DNA of 64,000 bases from Helicobacteraceae bacterium (GCA_947498025.1 CANMJR010000013.1:1-64000), one strand, 5' to 3'. Counted from the stretch's first letter, positions 18,250 to 28,224 are shown. Made by a program: numbers and translations. Notes: generated by a model not told the origin, from the letters alone.

Positions 18250-19059
18250 TTACCAAAGCAAGAAAAAGTTCAATAAAAATAGAGCACCGAGTTTGATGAG
18301 TGAGACTAGAGTTGTGCCTATAATGTTTCCAATCTGGCATGAGGTGCAGTGCTTGTACTGTTTGCCTTCGTATTGTGCATAAAAAAAGTAGATAATAAGC
18401 AACAAACTCATCAATAGCATAGTGTAATTTTCAACCGATACCAATGTACCAAGCATCTCTTGGCTTATGAAAAATTTGGATGTTACACCTAGTAGTCCGC
18501 CTACAAAAAGGTATTTAAAAAGTTGCAGAATTCTGTCTCTTTTAAAAACCGTAGGGCAGTCATTTTGCGTAATTGAGTCTGTTCCAAACTCCAGTTTTGA
18601 GTCAAAAAGTTTTTTCTCATCAGCACCTAATCTTATTCTGAAGTTTGAGCCAAACAGATAGTCTATTTTTCTTTGAATCGTTATTGATAAATCACCGTCT
18701 GCTTCAAGAAACTTCTGAGTTGCATCTCTGTCTTCATACATGACTTTGATTTTTCCATATCGTATTGTTTCTGCACTCAGTCCCGGGAAATAGGCTGTGG
18801 TTTCTGTTGGTGTTACTGTGCCTTCTCTTGTGAGAACTTTAGGATTAATTAACTCTAAATATTCGCCGTTTTCATCTTTTAAAACTAGCACACCAAGAGG
18901 AGAACCTATCTGAAACCCGGCAAGTGCATTTAAACCGTTCGCCTCCATGGTGTCTTTTAAATCCTGAATCAGATTGAAGAGTTCATCGTTAAAGTGTCGA
19001 ACATTCGCACCAAACTCTAAACTTGCGGTTGTGGGGTATTTTGTAATCTCTTTTATCAT
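18250..19059 (-). CDS. Peptide deformylase-like protein lacking catalytic motifs, with C-terminal membrane segments
   Basis: NALAGFQIGSPLGVLVL...LINPKVL...TAYFPGLS parallels Def motifs; no EGCLS cysteine and no HExxH (SITIQRKIDYLFG). Confidence 0.65.
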   Translation of the reverse strand: MIKEITKYPTTASLEFGANVRHFNDELFNLIQDLKDTMEANGLNALAGFQIGSPLGVLVLKDENGEYLELINPKVLTREGTVTPTETTAYFPGLSAETIRYGKIKVMYEDRDATQKFLEADGDLSITIQRKIDYLFGSNFRIRLGADEKKLFDSKLEFGTDSITQNDCPTVFKRDRILQLFKYLFVGGLLGVTSKFFISQEMLGTLVSVENYTMLLMSLLLIIYFFYAQYEGKQYKHCTSCQIGNIIGTTLVSLIKLGALFLLNFFLLW

Positions 19060-19068
19060 TTTATATTC

Positions 19069-19521
19069 CTAATTTAATGGCATTAAGGCATAACCTAAAT
19101 TTTGGTATTTTATAGTTTCTAAAAAACTATTTTTAGAAATTGCAACAAAAGGCAAAACATCCTCTTTCTCAATTGCATTGGCTTCGAGTGACATAGCACA
19201 AGCAATTATCTTAACACCTTTTTCCTTTGAGAGCTTTGTAATAGTCTCTTGAGCTTTTGAAATGTAAGGTAAATCTTCATCAGTAGTTGTATCTTCATAA
19301 GTCTTAGAAACCATAGGAACACAGCCTCCATGAAGAGTTAAAACAAATTTTGCTTTCTCGTTGTCTTTCTCTATCATGTTTATTGTTTTTTCTATGAGCA
19401 TCATACGGCTCGCTATGTATTTTGGATTACTGGAACTACAGTCAAAAATAGCTTTAAACTCATGCGCTTGAGAAAAACTAAAAAGAAATATAAGTATATA
19501 AAAACTTTTTTTCATTAACAC
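19069..19521 (-). CDS. DsrE-family protein with signal peptide
   Basis: KFVLTLHGGCVPMV... KEKGVKIIACAMSLEANAI DsrE-like pattern. Confidence 0.6.
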   Translation of the reverse strand: MLMKKSFYILIFLFSFSQAHEFKAIFDCSSSNPKYIASRMMLIEKTINMIEKDNEKAKFVLTLHGGCVPMVSKTYEDTTTDEDLPYISKAQETITKLSKEKGVKIIACAMSLEANAIEKEDVLPFVAISKNSFLETIKYQNLGYALMPLN

Positions 19522-20057
19522 TATTCCCCTAATGAAAAAACATTAGAGAGAGTGTTAATGTAGTTAAAATAACCAGTGATAGCTACTGCTTCCAAAATTT
19601 GAACATCACTGAAGCCAAGCTCTTTGAGTGCATCTATATCACTTTTTAAGATTTTGTAGTTATCTTTTTGAGAAGCTTTGATACAAAATCGTAAAAGTTC
19701 TTTTTCGGCATCTGATGTTTTAATAGAATCTATACCATGTAAAATCTCTTCTATCTGCTCATCACTTAAACCAAGCATTTTTGCTATACTTTTATGGACA
19801 TCAACGCACATTTTACACCCATTTTCTTTTGAAATCAAAAGTGCGATAGCTTCTTTAATATGGTACGAGAGGGTAGTTTTATCAAGTAGGTATTTTTGAA
19901 TCATTCCATCCGTAGCAAAATAGATTTTTTCATCTATAGCCAAGAGTTTAAATATCTCACCAAGTTTTCCTGTTTTTTCTAAAATAGGTTTTGCTTTTGC
20001 TTGAATTGCCGGACTCATGTCTTCGAATTCCGGTAGTTTTATATGTGCCATGTGCAT
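19521..20057 (-). CDS. AhpD-like / carboxymuconolactone decarboxylase family protein
   Basis: EAIALLISKENGCKMCVDVHKSIAKMLG (CxxC-xxxH). Confidence 0.85.
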   Translation of the reverse strand: MHMAHIKLPEFEDMSPAIQAKAKPILEKTGKLGEIFKLLAIDEKIYFATDGMIQKYLLDKTTLSYHIKEAIALLISKENGCKMCVDVHKSIAKMLGLSDEQIEEILHGIDSIKTSDAEKELLRFCIKASQKDNYKILKSDIDALKELGFSDVQILEAVAITGYFNYINTLSNVFSLGE

Positions 20058-20149
20058 TCCTTAATTAATATGTAAAAAAAACGTTAAGTTAAACTTTACG
20101 ATAAAATTATAGGGTATAATTCTTATGAAAATATTAAAAAGAGAACAAC

Positions 20150-20827
20150 TTGGAATATAAGATATCTGAACTTGTAGAAAGAACCGGTGTACCAAAATCA
20201 ACTATATTATATTACATCCGAGAGGGTCTGTTGCCTGAGGCAAAAAAGCTTAAATCGAATGTGCATAGATACAATGATGAGCATGTGGAGCTGATTAAAT
20301 ATATCAAGTACATGCAAGGAGAGATAGGCAGTTCTAATGAGCAGATAAAGTATGCTCTGCAAAATAAGAATCAGTCCATGTCCAGCTCTTTTGCCATGCT
20401 GGAGCCACTTATGAATACACTTGGCTCGATTCCAAAAGAGGCAGTTCACTATTCAAAAGAGGAGTTTATAAAATTTTTTAGTATTGATACTGAAGTTTTA
20501 GAAGAACTTTTGAAAGATGGAATTTTAATGCCTCTAAGCAGTGATGATTTTACAGATAAGGAAGCATCGATTATTAAACTTGTTGCATATTTTCAAGAGG
20601 TGGGAGTTGAGTATGGGATACTTAAATCTTATGTGCACCATGCTCAAATTTTATGTAAACTTGAACATGAGATGCAAATACAGCTCTGTACTAAAAGAAG
20701 TGACGAAAATTTTTCTACTTTATGGAGAATCATGTTTGAGACTCTTTTTAATGCAAAAGATTATATCTTCAAAAGAAATACGTATAAAATTCTTTTAGGT
20801 GCACTTAAAAGTGAAATCTTAAAATAG
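20150..20827 (+). CDS. MerR-family transcriptional regulator
   Basis: YKISELVERTGVPKSTILYYIREGLLPEAKK; TTG start. Confidence 0.85.
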   Translation: MEYKISELVERTGVPKSTILYYIREGLLPEAKKLKSNVHRYNDEHVELIKYIKYMQGEIGSSNEQIKYALQNKNQSMSSSFAMLEPLMNTLGSIPKEAVHYSKEEFIKFFSIDTEVLEELLKDGILMPLSSDDFTDKEASIIKLVAYFQEVGVEYGILKSYVHHAQILCKLEHEMQIQLCTKRSDENFSTLWRIMFETLFNAKDYIFKRNTYKILLGALKSEILK

Positions 20828-21532
20828 TTACACTTTATTCATCTCTATAAAAAGAAAATGCGATTTTTCTAAAGCTCTAATCGATAGAGAATTTTCATCT
20901 GTAATTTCCATAGCATCCGAATCATTTAACATGGTTCCGTTTATATCTGAAGTACCTTCTATCTGAACAAAGTATATCTGTCTGTGTTCTTTCATTGAAT
21001 ACTCTAGACTTTTATCAGCATCAAGTTCACAAACATAAATATTAACATCTTGACGAATTTTGATTTTAGCACTGCCATCTTTACTGGAAACGATATTTAA
21101 GAGTCTGTTTTGCCGTTCATCCTCAGTATATAACTCCTCTCCATACATTGGCGCTAACCCTTTTTCTGGAGGCAAAATCCAGATTTGAAGAAGTCTTAAA
21201 TCCTCTTCTTTACTATGGTTGTATTCGGAGTGTAAAACACCGCTTCCGGCACTCATATATTGCACTTCACCGCGCCCCAGCGTTCTTTCGTTGCCCATAG
21301 AGTCTTTGTGTGTAATCTTACCATCGACTACATAGGAAATTATCTCCATATCTCGATGCGGATGCATTCCAAAGCCACTCTCTGGGTGGACGATATCATC
21401 ATTTAAAACTCGTAACACTCCAAAGTGCATATTTTCTGGGTTGTGATACTCAGCGAATGAAAAATGAAATCTGCTCTCAAGCCAACCCTGATTTGAGAGA
21501 TACATTGCATCTTTTGATATTTTTTTTAACAT
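20828..21532 (-). CDS. Pirin family protein
   Basis: FGVLRVLNDDIVHPESGFGMHPHRDMEIISYVVDGKITHKDSMGN. Confidence 0.92.
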   Translation of the reverse strand: MLKKISKDAMYLSNQGWLESRFHFSFAEYHNPENMHFGVLRVLNDDIVHPESGFGMHPHRDMEIISYVVDGKITHKDSMGNERTLGRGEVQYMSAGSGVLHSEYNHSKEEDLRLLQIWILPPEKGLAPMYGEELYTEDERQNRLLNIVSSKDGSAKIKIRQDVNIYVCELDADKSLEYSMKEHRQIYFVQIEGTSDINGTMLNDSDAMEITDENSLSIRALEKSHFLFIEMNKV

Positions 21533-21601
21533 TTTGAACTCCTCCTAAAGTTAAAGCAAGAAGCTTTAAGAAATATTTTCTCGTCATGGTTTATCCATGT
21601 G

Positions 21602-22171
21602 CTATTTTGCTAAAATACCTTCTAGCTCAATACTGATTTTTACTTCATCTGCAACTAGTACACCGCCTGTTTCAAGTGCTTGATTCCAATTCAATCCGAA
21701 ATCTTTTCTGTTTATTTTACCCGATAGAGATAATCCGGTTCTTGTACTTCCCCATGGGTCTTTGACTACGATACCACTTGTTTCAAGCTCCATTTTTACA
21801 TCTTTTGTAATTCCGTGCATTGTAAGTTTCAGATACGCCGTATTTCCCTCTACTTTTACAAGAACCAAGCTCATAGACGGGTATTTTGCAACATCAAAAA
21901 AATCTGCACTTTTTAGGTGTGTATCTCTTTTTTCAATTTGTGTATTTATAGAGTTTACATCCACATCGCCATGGAGTGCTACTAAAGATTTCGTTTTTTC
22001 ATCATACTCAAATGTACCGCTGAACTTGTCAAATTGACCTTTTACATTCGATATCATCAAGTGCTGAACTTTAAAAGCAACATTGGAATGTGCCGAATCA
22101 ACATTGTAATTTCCTGCAAACAGAGTCCCTGCGCTAAGCAAAGAAGCTAATACTATCGTTCTTATTTTCAT
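21602..22171 (-). CDS. YceI-family periplasmic protein
   Basis: NYNVDSAHSNVAFKVQHLMISNVKGQFDKFSGTFEYD. Confidence 0.92.
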   Translation of the reverse strand: MKIRTIVLASLLSAGTLFAGNYNVDSAHSNVAFKVQHLMISNVKGQFDKFSGTFEYDEKTKSLVALHGDVDVNSINTQIEKRDTHLKSADFFDVAKYPSMSLVLVKVEGNTAYLKLTMHGITKDVKMELETSGIVVKDPWGSTRTGLSLSGKINRKDFGLNWNQALETGGVLVADEVKISIELEGILAK

Positions 22172-22185
22172 CTTATATCCTTTAA

Positions 22186-22201
22186 ATTACTAATTAGTAA
22201 T
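22186..22201. promoter_or_regulatory. Putative MarR operator upstream of the YceI gene
   Basis: Perfect 16-bp palindrome ATTACTAATTAGTAAT. Confidence 0.6.
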
Positions 22202-22219
22202 ATTTAATTAAAAAAAAAG

Positions 22220-22672
22220 CTAATGTGACTTTTGCAGTTTTCTTAATAGGTTAAATAACGTATCCATTTCATCATCGTTTAAAACCTCAAAATAGCTTTC
22301 AAGGTTTTTAGCATGCTCCGGAAACAACTTTTCAATAACATCTTTGCCTTTTGGCGTAATAGAGAGCATTGAAGTTCTTTTATCTTTTGAATGTGGAATA
22401 ACGCTGATAAAACCGTCTCTTTTTAAGTTCCGCACAACAACAGTGACATTCCCCGGTGTTCCCATCGTAAGTTTAGTGATGGCACCGATACTTAAATCAC
22501 CTCTGTGATATAAAACCTCTAAAACCTGAAATTGGTTCATAGTCAAATCAAACGATTGAATATAAAGCGACTCTTTGGCTCTAATTTTGTTATATGACCT
22601 AAAAAGCTGTATCCAAGTTTTCATGGCTTTGTCTGTGCTCAAACCATAACTTTTAAGTTCATTTATTTTCAT
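22220..22672 (-). CDS. MarR-family transcriptional regulator
   Basis: Winged-helix pattern LSIGAITKLTMGTPGNVTVVVRNLKRDGFISVIPHSKDKRTSMLSITPKGKD. Confidence 0.9.
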   Translation of the reverse strand: MKINELKSYGLSTDKAMKTWIQLFRSYNKIRAKESLYIQSFDLTMNQFQVLEVLYHRGDLSIGAITKLTMGTPGNVTVVVRNLKRDGFISVIPHSKDKRTSMLSITPKGKDVIEKLFPEHAKNLESYFEVLNDDEMDTLFNLLRKLQKSH

Positions 22673-22699
22673 CTTATTTATTCCTCAACAGCATATTAC

Positions 22700-22716
22700 T
22701 ACTAGTTAGTAATAAT
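22700..22716. promoter_or_regulatory. Second putative MarR operator, upstream of the marR gene
   Basis: TACTAGTTAGTAATAAT matches TACTAATTAGTAATATT at the YceI site (15/17). Confidence 0.5.
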
Positions 22717-22728
22717 GTCAACTGTTTT

Positions 22729-22890
22729 TCAGTCAATAGGATTAAAGTACTCTTTTTCAGCGCCACATCCCGGGCAAACCCAACTATCAGGTAAATCTTC
22801 AAACGCAGTACCCGCCGGTATTCCATGCTTCTCATCACCAATTTCCGGGTTATAGACCCAACCGCAAAAAGCACATTTGTATTTTTTCAT
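22729..22890 (-). CDS. Rubredoxin (53 aa; absent from the ORF track)
   Basis: Reverse-strand translation [53 protein letters not shown] with two CxxCG motifs. Confidence 0.93.
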   Translation of the reverse strand: MKKYKCAFCGWVYNPEIGDEKHGIPAGTAFEDLPDSWVCPGCGAEKEYFNPID

Positions 22891-22918
22891 TTCTTATCCT
22901 TTACTATTGATTTTACTC

Positions 22919-23452
22919 TTAAAGTATCTCTTTTTTATCAGTTTTTGTGTTGGATGCACTTAGCATTTGTTCTAAAAAGTTGAGTACATTTTTAGATGTA
23001 TTTTCTGCATCTTTTGCTAGTTTAACAGTTGATAAAATGTCTGAAGTAGAGAGTGATTGTTTCGTATTGTCTTTGTGTGCTTGTTCGGCTTTTTGTGCTT
23101 CCATCAACTCTTTAATCAGTTTTTTCTTAAAATCACTCACCATCTTCTCAATATCCATCGGTTTCGTTGGATCGGCTTTTTGTTCTTCTAAAAGTTTTTG
23201 TCTGTATTTCTCAACAAGTGCATTAATCTTCTCTTCATTCAAATCTTTGAGAAATTCTGTTGCGCCTTTTGTTTTTAAATCTTTTTTAAATTGAGCCAAC
23301 TCTGGGTCACTATCATTTATTTCATCCCGTGTTTTATATGCAACGGTTGGAAATAACCTGTTCATTACTTTGAGATACTCACCGTCAACACTTTTATCTT
23401 CTTTTGAGAGTTCGACACTGTTTGTAGAGTTTAAAAGAGAGGAAACTTGCAT
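22919..23452 (-). CDS. Hypothetical coiled-coil-rich protein
   Basis: Intact 177-aa ORF, Lys/Glu-rich. Confidence 0.5.
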   Translation of the reverse strand: MQVSSLLNSTNSVELSKEDKSVDGEYLKVMNRLFPTVAYKTRDEINDSDPELAQFKKDLKTKGATEFLKDLNEEKINALVEKYRQKLLEEQKADPTKPMDIEKMVSDFKKKLIKELMEAQKAEQAHKDNTKQSLSTSDILSTVKLAKDAENTSKNVLNFLEQMLSASNTKTDKKEIL

Positions 23453-23585
23453 TTGTAACTCCTTTGGCGATACTTATGCCAAATTTAAAAGCAAAAAAAG
23501 TTCCATTGTTATATACTTAATTTGCTCTGGAACAAAAAATGCTCAGTTTAAATATATTAAATATAATTAAAGAGAGGTTGCTAAA

Positions 23586-23726
23586 ATGAGTGCTTTTGAT
23601 AAAATAGTAAAACAGATTAAAAACCCACCGCAAAGCGGACATGTTCTAGGAAATATTAAAAATATTAAGAGTTTGACACAAGCCAAAGATGAGATAGAGA
23701 AGATGTTAAAATCAAATAGTAAATAG
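23586..23726 (+). CDS. Small hypothetical protein (46 aa; absent from the ORF track)
   Basis: MSAFDKIVKQIKNPPQSGHVLGNIKNIKSLTQAKDEIEKMLKSNSK preceded by agagaggt. Confidence 0.4.
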   Translation: MSAFDKIVKQIKNPPQSGHVLGNIKNIKSLTQAKDEIEKMLKSNSK

Positions 23727-23834
23727 ATAATATCATCATTAACCCTCTATTTTTACGCAGATTTATTTGCAGCCGGTTTTTTAAAAATTTCTAAAAAACA
23801 GTATAATTCGCTCATTACAACATAGGAGCGTGAG

Positions 23835-24188
23835 TTGAAAAAATTAGTATTCATTTGTACTCTGGCTGTGGCAATTTTATTTACCGCATGTACACAAGAG
23901 ACACAAAACAAAATGGGCAGAAGCATCCAAAACTGGACTGGAACCAACGGCGTTTTAGACATTTACATGGGTGAAAAGCTCGTTCAGAGATTTATAAAAA
24001 TAGATAAACTCTCAACCGCAGATGCGACGCAGGGCGAAGGTAGCAGAGATTACCGTTACGGCTACGGGTATCTAGATTTAAACTTCAACTACAAAGTGGA
24101 TGAGAGCGAGAAAAAGCTCTATTTTGAGATTAGTGAATATTCAACTCCTTATATATTTTATGAAAATCCGGGTGTTGCCCAACAATGA
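23835..24188 (+). CDS. Putative lipoprotein
   Basis: AVAILFTACTQE lipobox; overlaps dapE by 4 nt. Confidence 0.6.
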   Translation: MKKLVFICTLAVAILFTACTQETQNKMGRSIQNWTGTNGVLDIYMGEKLVQRFIKIDKLSTADATQGEGSRDYRYGYGYLDLNFNYKVDESEKKLYFEISEYSTPYIFYENPGVAQQ

Positions 24189-25282
24189 GTGTTATTGAAC
24201 TTTTTAAATATATGATTGCCTGTAAAAGCGAAACGCCGGATGACGGGGGGCTTTTAGAATTTATAACTGATTATCTTCCAAATTTCACAGCCATTCGTGT
24301 AGATGTTGAGGATGTTAAGAACCTTTTTATCTACAAAAAATTCGGCGAAGGTGAGCATCTCTGCTTTGCCGGACATGTGGATGTTGTTCCCGCCGGAAGT
24401 GGCTGGGATACAGACCCTTACGAAGCGGTAGAAAAAGATGGGTTCATTTACGGTCGCGGCACGCAGGACATGAAAAGCGGAGTGGCGGCTTTTGTTCAGG
24501 CAGCCAAAGAGACCGAAAATTTCAGCGGAACTTTGTCGCTTTTGCTCACTTCAGATGAAGAGGGCGACGCAGTAAACGGAACTGTAAAGGTTTTGGAGTA
24601 TCTCAAAGAGAATAATCTACTTCCAGATGCCGTAGTCGTGGCTGAACCTACATGCGAAGAGGAATTTGGCGATGCAATCAAGGTGGGGCGAAGAGGCTCA
24701 ATCAACGGCTATATCACAATTAAGGGGAAGCAGGGGCATGCAGCATATCCAGAGAAAGCTGTTAACCCTGTAAACCTGATTGCTCCAAGACTTGCAGGCA
24801 TGGCCGGGGTAGATTTAGACAGCGGCGATGCGTTCTTCAGCCCGAGCAAATTTGTTATAACAGACATCAGAGCAGGGATGCAGGTCACAAATGTAACCCC
24901 GAATGAGCTGAAGATGATGTTTAATGTCCGTAATACTACTATTACTTCGCAAAAAGAGGTGAGCGAATTTGTTGCAAAGAATCTTGACGGGCTTGATTAC
25001 GAGCTCAAACTCTCCCAAGGCTCCTACACGTTTTGCACAAACACAGATACAAAACTTGTCCGCAACATCGACATGGCGATAGAAAAAGTAACAGGATTAA
25101 AACCCCGCCACTCCACCGCAGGCGGAACAAGCGATGCGAGATTTATAGCTCCGCTTGGCATCTCTGTCATAGAATTCGGCGTAAAAAACGATACAATTCA
25201 CTCCGTAAATGAGAGAACAACTCGTAAAGAGGTGGAAGATTTACATGAAGTTTTCAAAATTTTAATTGACATGTGGAGATAG
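24185..25282 (+). CDS. dapE: Succinyl-diaminopimelate desuccinylase
   Basis: FAGHVDVVPAGSGWDTDPYEAVEKDGFIYGRGTQDMKSGVAAFVQA; STAGGTSDARFI. Confidence 0.95.
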   Translation: MSVIELFKYMIACKSETPDDGGLLEFITDYLPNFTAIRVDVEDVKNLFIYKKFGEGEHLCFAGHVDVVPAGSGWDTDPYEAVEKDGFIYGRGTQDMKSGVAAFVQAAKETENFSGTLSLLLTSDEEGDAVNGTVKVLEYLKENNLLPDAVVVAEPTCEEEFGDAIKVGRRGSINGYITIKGKQGHAAYPEKAVNPVNLIAPRLAGMAGVDLDSGDAFFSPSKFVITDIRAGMQVTNVTPNELKMMFNVRNTTITSQKEVSEFVAKNLDGLDYELKLSQGSYTFCTNTDTKLVRNIDMAIEKVTGLKPRHSTAGGTSDARFIAPLGISVIEFGVKNDTIHSVNERTTRKEVEDLHEVFKILIDMWR

Positions 25283-25289
25283 GAGATAG

Positions 25290-25697
25290 ATGAAATTTTT
25301 ACTATTGGCAGCAGTGCTTATTTCGACTCTTTTGAGTGCGGAGATTGATTGGACAAACGATTACAAAAAAGCCCTCACTCAGGCAACTAAAGAGAAAAAA
25401 CAGATTTACATACTTATAACATCAAGCAGTTGCGGATGGTGTAGAAAGTTTGAAAACACAACACTCAAAGATGAGGCAGTTCTTAAACGATTGAAGCAAA
25501 AATTTGTTCTTGTGCATGTGGACAGAGACATAGATGAATTACCGGAAATGTTTAAAATGGAGAGAGTTCCGAGACACTACTTCGTGACCCAGAAAGGCGA
25601 AATTATCCACACATTTATGGGCTACTGGAGCAGCGAGGATTTTAACTCACTTTTGGATGATGTGGACAAAAAAATAATTAAAGGAAATACAATATGA
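25290..25697 (+). CDS. Thioredoxin-like secreted protein
   Basis: Signal peptide, ITSSSCGWCRKFENTTLKD (CGWC). Confidence 0.8.
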   Translation: MKFLLLAAVLISTLLSAEIDWTNDYKKALTQATKEKKQIYILITSSSCGWCRKFENTTLKDEAVLKRLKQKFVLVHVDRDIDELPEMFKMERVPRHYFVTQKGEIIHTFMGYWSSEDFNSLLDDVDKKIIKGNTI

Positions 25698-26068
25698 AAT
25701 TCGTACAAACAAACAGAGCGCCATCGGCGATAGGACCATACTCTCAGGCGGTTGTGGCAAACGGCATGGTTTACACTTCAGGACAAATTGCACTCACACC
25801 GGAAGGAATAATGCTTGAAAATGATGTTCTAATTCAGACGAAACAGGTTTTAAAAAATCTGAGCGCTGTTTTAGAGGAGGCGGGAAGTTCTTTAGGTGAT
25901 GTACTAAAAACAACCATTTTTTTAGCAGACATGAATGATTTCGCAGCGGTGAATGAAATATATGCGGAAGCTTTTGGCTCACACAAACCGGCTCGTTCAA
26001 CAGTGGCTGTAAAAACTCTGCCAAAAAATGCTTTGGTTGAAATAGACGCGGTGGCTTTGGTTCGATAG
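25694..26068 (+). CDS. ridA: RidA-family reactive intermediate deaminase
   Basis: NRAPSAIGPYSQAVVANGMVYTSGQIALTPEG; ARSTVAVKTLPKNALVEIDAVA. Confidence 0.95.
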   Translation: MKFVQTNRAPSAIGPYSQAVVANGMVYTSGQIALTPEGIMLENDVLIQTKQVLKNLSAVLEEAGSSLGDVLKTTIFLADMNDFAAVNEIYAEAFGSHKPARSTVAVKTLPKNALVEIDAVALVR

Positions 26069-26110
26069 TTTAAATAAGTTTCATTTTTATGAAACCCCAG
26101 AGGCTGCTAC

Positions 26111-27325
26111 ATGAATAAAAATATCTACTATTTAGGATTTGTCAGCCTCTTTACCGATTTAGCTTCAGCGATGATAACTCCTATTCTGCCGATTTACATT
26201 GTTTATGTTCTGCATGACTCCATTGACAAACTCGGTGTTGTCGTTGCCATGGCTACCTTTGTATCCTACTTCTTTAGAATACTCTTTGGGTACCTGAGCG
26301 ACAAATATCAAATTACAAAACCCTTTATTCTAGTTGGTTATCTCCTCTCCGCCATCACAAAACCGCTTTTTGCTTTTTCATCTTCCTTCGCGAATATCGC
26401 CATTTTACAGTCCACTGAGCGATTAGGCAAAGCAATACGAAGCGCCCCAAAAGATACATTAATCTCCTACTATGCCAAAGAAAACGAGAGCGGAAAAACT
26501 TTTGGATTTCATAAAACAATGGATATTGCAGGGGAACTCTTCGGTGCAACCCTGATTTTTCTTATATTCTATTTGTATGGCGACAGCGTAGAGGTGTTCA
26601 AAAATATATTTTTACTCACTTTTATCCCCAGTTTGCTCGGTGTTTTAATCGTCTGGTTTTTGGTAGAGGATTCAGTGCCAAAAAAAGGAGCTGTGAAATA
26701 TGAGTTTCAAAAGGCGGATTACAAACTTTTCCCTCTTTTGTTTAGCTACTTCTTCTTTATTTTCTTTATATTCAGTGATGCTTTTTTCATAATTATTGCA
26801 AAAGAGAGCGGCTATATCACGGTTTTTATTCCGCTATTTGTGATAGTTTTGACACTTACCCAAACGCTTTGCAGCTACTGTTTTGGTGTGATGAATGATA
26901 AAAAAAGCAGTGCATTTGTGCTCAAACTCTCTTACCTTTTCGGTATTTTCTCCATTGTGGCACTCATGTTCAATCTTTTATGGATAGGATTTATATTTTT
27001 GGGAATATTCACAGTCGCTTCGCTCAACGCGACAAGAAGCTACATCTCGGCAAATGCAATAAACAAAGCATCAATATACGGTATATTTTATGCAGGTATC
27101 GCACTTTTCAGCTCACTCGGCGCATTAAGTATCGGCTATATTTGGCACTATTTCGGGCAGAGTCATGCCCTCTATTTTTCACTCATCGGGATGATGATTG
27201 TATTTATAATTTCACTGCTAAAAATTGATAAGAAAAGGGATGGAACTTTAGCCCAATTAAAACATATCTATTTTCAAATGAAATTTGGAAATGAGAAAAG
27301 TGGAGATTCATTCTCAAGGGTGTAG
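26111..27325 (+). CDS. MFS transporter
   Basis: Multi-TM; RLGKAIRSAPKDTLIS MFS-like. Confidence 0.85.
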   Translation: MNKNIYYLGFVSLFTDLASAMITPILPIYIVYVLHDSIDKLGVVVAMATFVSYFFRILFGYLSDKYQITKPFILVGYLLSAITKPLFAFSSSFANIAILQSTERLGKAIRSAPKDTLISYYAKENESGKTFGFHKTMDIAGELFGATLIFLIFYLYGDSVEVFKNIFLLTFIPSLLGVLIVWFLVEDSVPKKGAVKYEFQKADYKLFPLLFSYFFFIFFIFSDAFFIIIAKESGYITVFIPLFVIVLTLTQTLCSYCFGVMNDKKSSAFVLKLSYLFGIFSIVALMFNLLWIGFIFLGIFTVASLNATRSYISANAINKASIYGIFYAGIALFSSLGALSIGYIWHYFGQSHALYFSLIGMMIVFIISLLKIDKKRDGTLAQLKHIYFQMKFGNEKSGDSFSRV

Positions 27326-27329
27326 ATAC
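27296..27329 (+). repeat. Dispersed repeat copy 1 (AAAAGTGGAGATTCATTCTCAAGGGTGTAGA)
   Basis: Shared core with the copies at 28225, 29058 and 30230. Confidence 0.75.
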
Positions 27330-27344
27330 TAATGGAGATTTTAA

Positions 27345-28127
27345 ATGTTCAAAATACTTTTATTTTTACTGCTAATTACTAACATGTCACTTTTGGCAAA
27401 AGATTATAAATTAGACTTAGGTCTTGGCGTTGGTTCGCTGTATTATCCAAATTACATCAGTTCTAAATCAACACAAATCTTAACACTTCCATTGCCATAT
27501 ATACGATATAAAGGGGATTATTTTCGTATTGACGAGAACGGAATAAGCGGAAAACTTTTTGGAATAGACGGATTGAGACTCGATTTGAGTGTCAGCGGTT
27601 CTCTGCCTGCAACCAGTGAAAAAAACGGTGTCAGAGAAGGTATGCCCGACTTAGACTTAACAGGTGAAGTCGGTTTCCAACTCACATATAAACTTTTTCA
27701 CAAGGGAGTAAGTAAATTAGAATTTGAGTTTCCACTCCGCGCTGTTTTATCTACGGATTTTACAAACATTCAATACCAAGGCATAGTCTCAAATCCTCAG
27801 TTAAAGTACTCATTAGGTTATACGCATCTTTCATGGACACTGAGAAGCGGCGTCATGTTAGCCGATGAAAATTACAACAGTTATTATTATGAAGTAGCAG
27901 ATAAATATGCAACTCCCTCAAGACCTGCATATGATGCAAAGGGTGGTTTTAGCGGTATTAGAAACAGAATAGGCATGACTTACAAAGAGGGCAATTGGTG
28001 GTATGGAGCGTTCATCTCTCACTTTAATATTAACAATGCCGTATTTAAAGATTCGCCACTCGTTCAAACATATGATGCCACATACGCAGGTGTTTCGGTT
28101 GCTTATATATTTTATACTCAGGATTAG
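27345..28127 (+). CDS. MipA/OmpV-family outer membrane protein
   Basis: Signal peptide; YKLDLGLGVGSLYYPNYISSKSTQ...LPYIRYKGDYFRIDENGISGKLF. Confidence 0.8.
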   Translation: MFKILLFLLLITNMSLLAKDYKLDLGLGVGSLYYPNYISSKSTQILTLPLPYIRYKGDYFRIDENGISGKLFGIDGLRLDLSVSGSLPATSEKNGVREGMPDLDLTGEVGFQLTYKLFHKGVSKLEFEFPLRAVLSTDFTNIQYQGIVSNPQLKYSLGYTHLSWTLRSGVMLADENYNSYYYEVADKYATPSRPAYDAKGGFSGIRNRIGMTYKEGNWWYGAFISHFNINNAVFKDSPLVQTYDATYAGVSVAYIFYTQD

Positions 28128-28224
28128 AGTTTGTTGAATTTTATTAAGTTCAGCTGCATAAACTTTTCAAAAAATACAGATAAACATTATATTGAGATGC
28201 TTTAGCAGAGGATTGAATGAGGAA

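Noticed and set aside
22674-22874. 66-aa minus-strand ORF from the track
   Set aside because: It is an alternative frame over the rubredoxin gene; the rubredoxin frame has clear CxxCG motifs.
24496-25018. Antisense ORFs within dapE
   Set aside because: Opposite a confidently assigned enzyme gene; no independent evidence.
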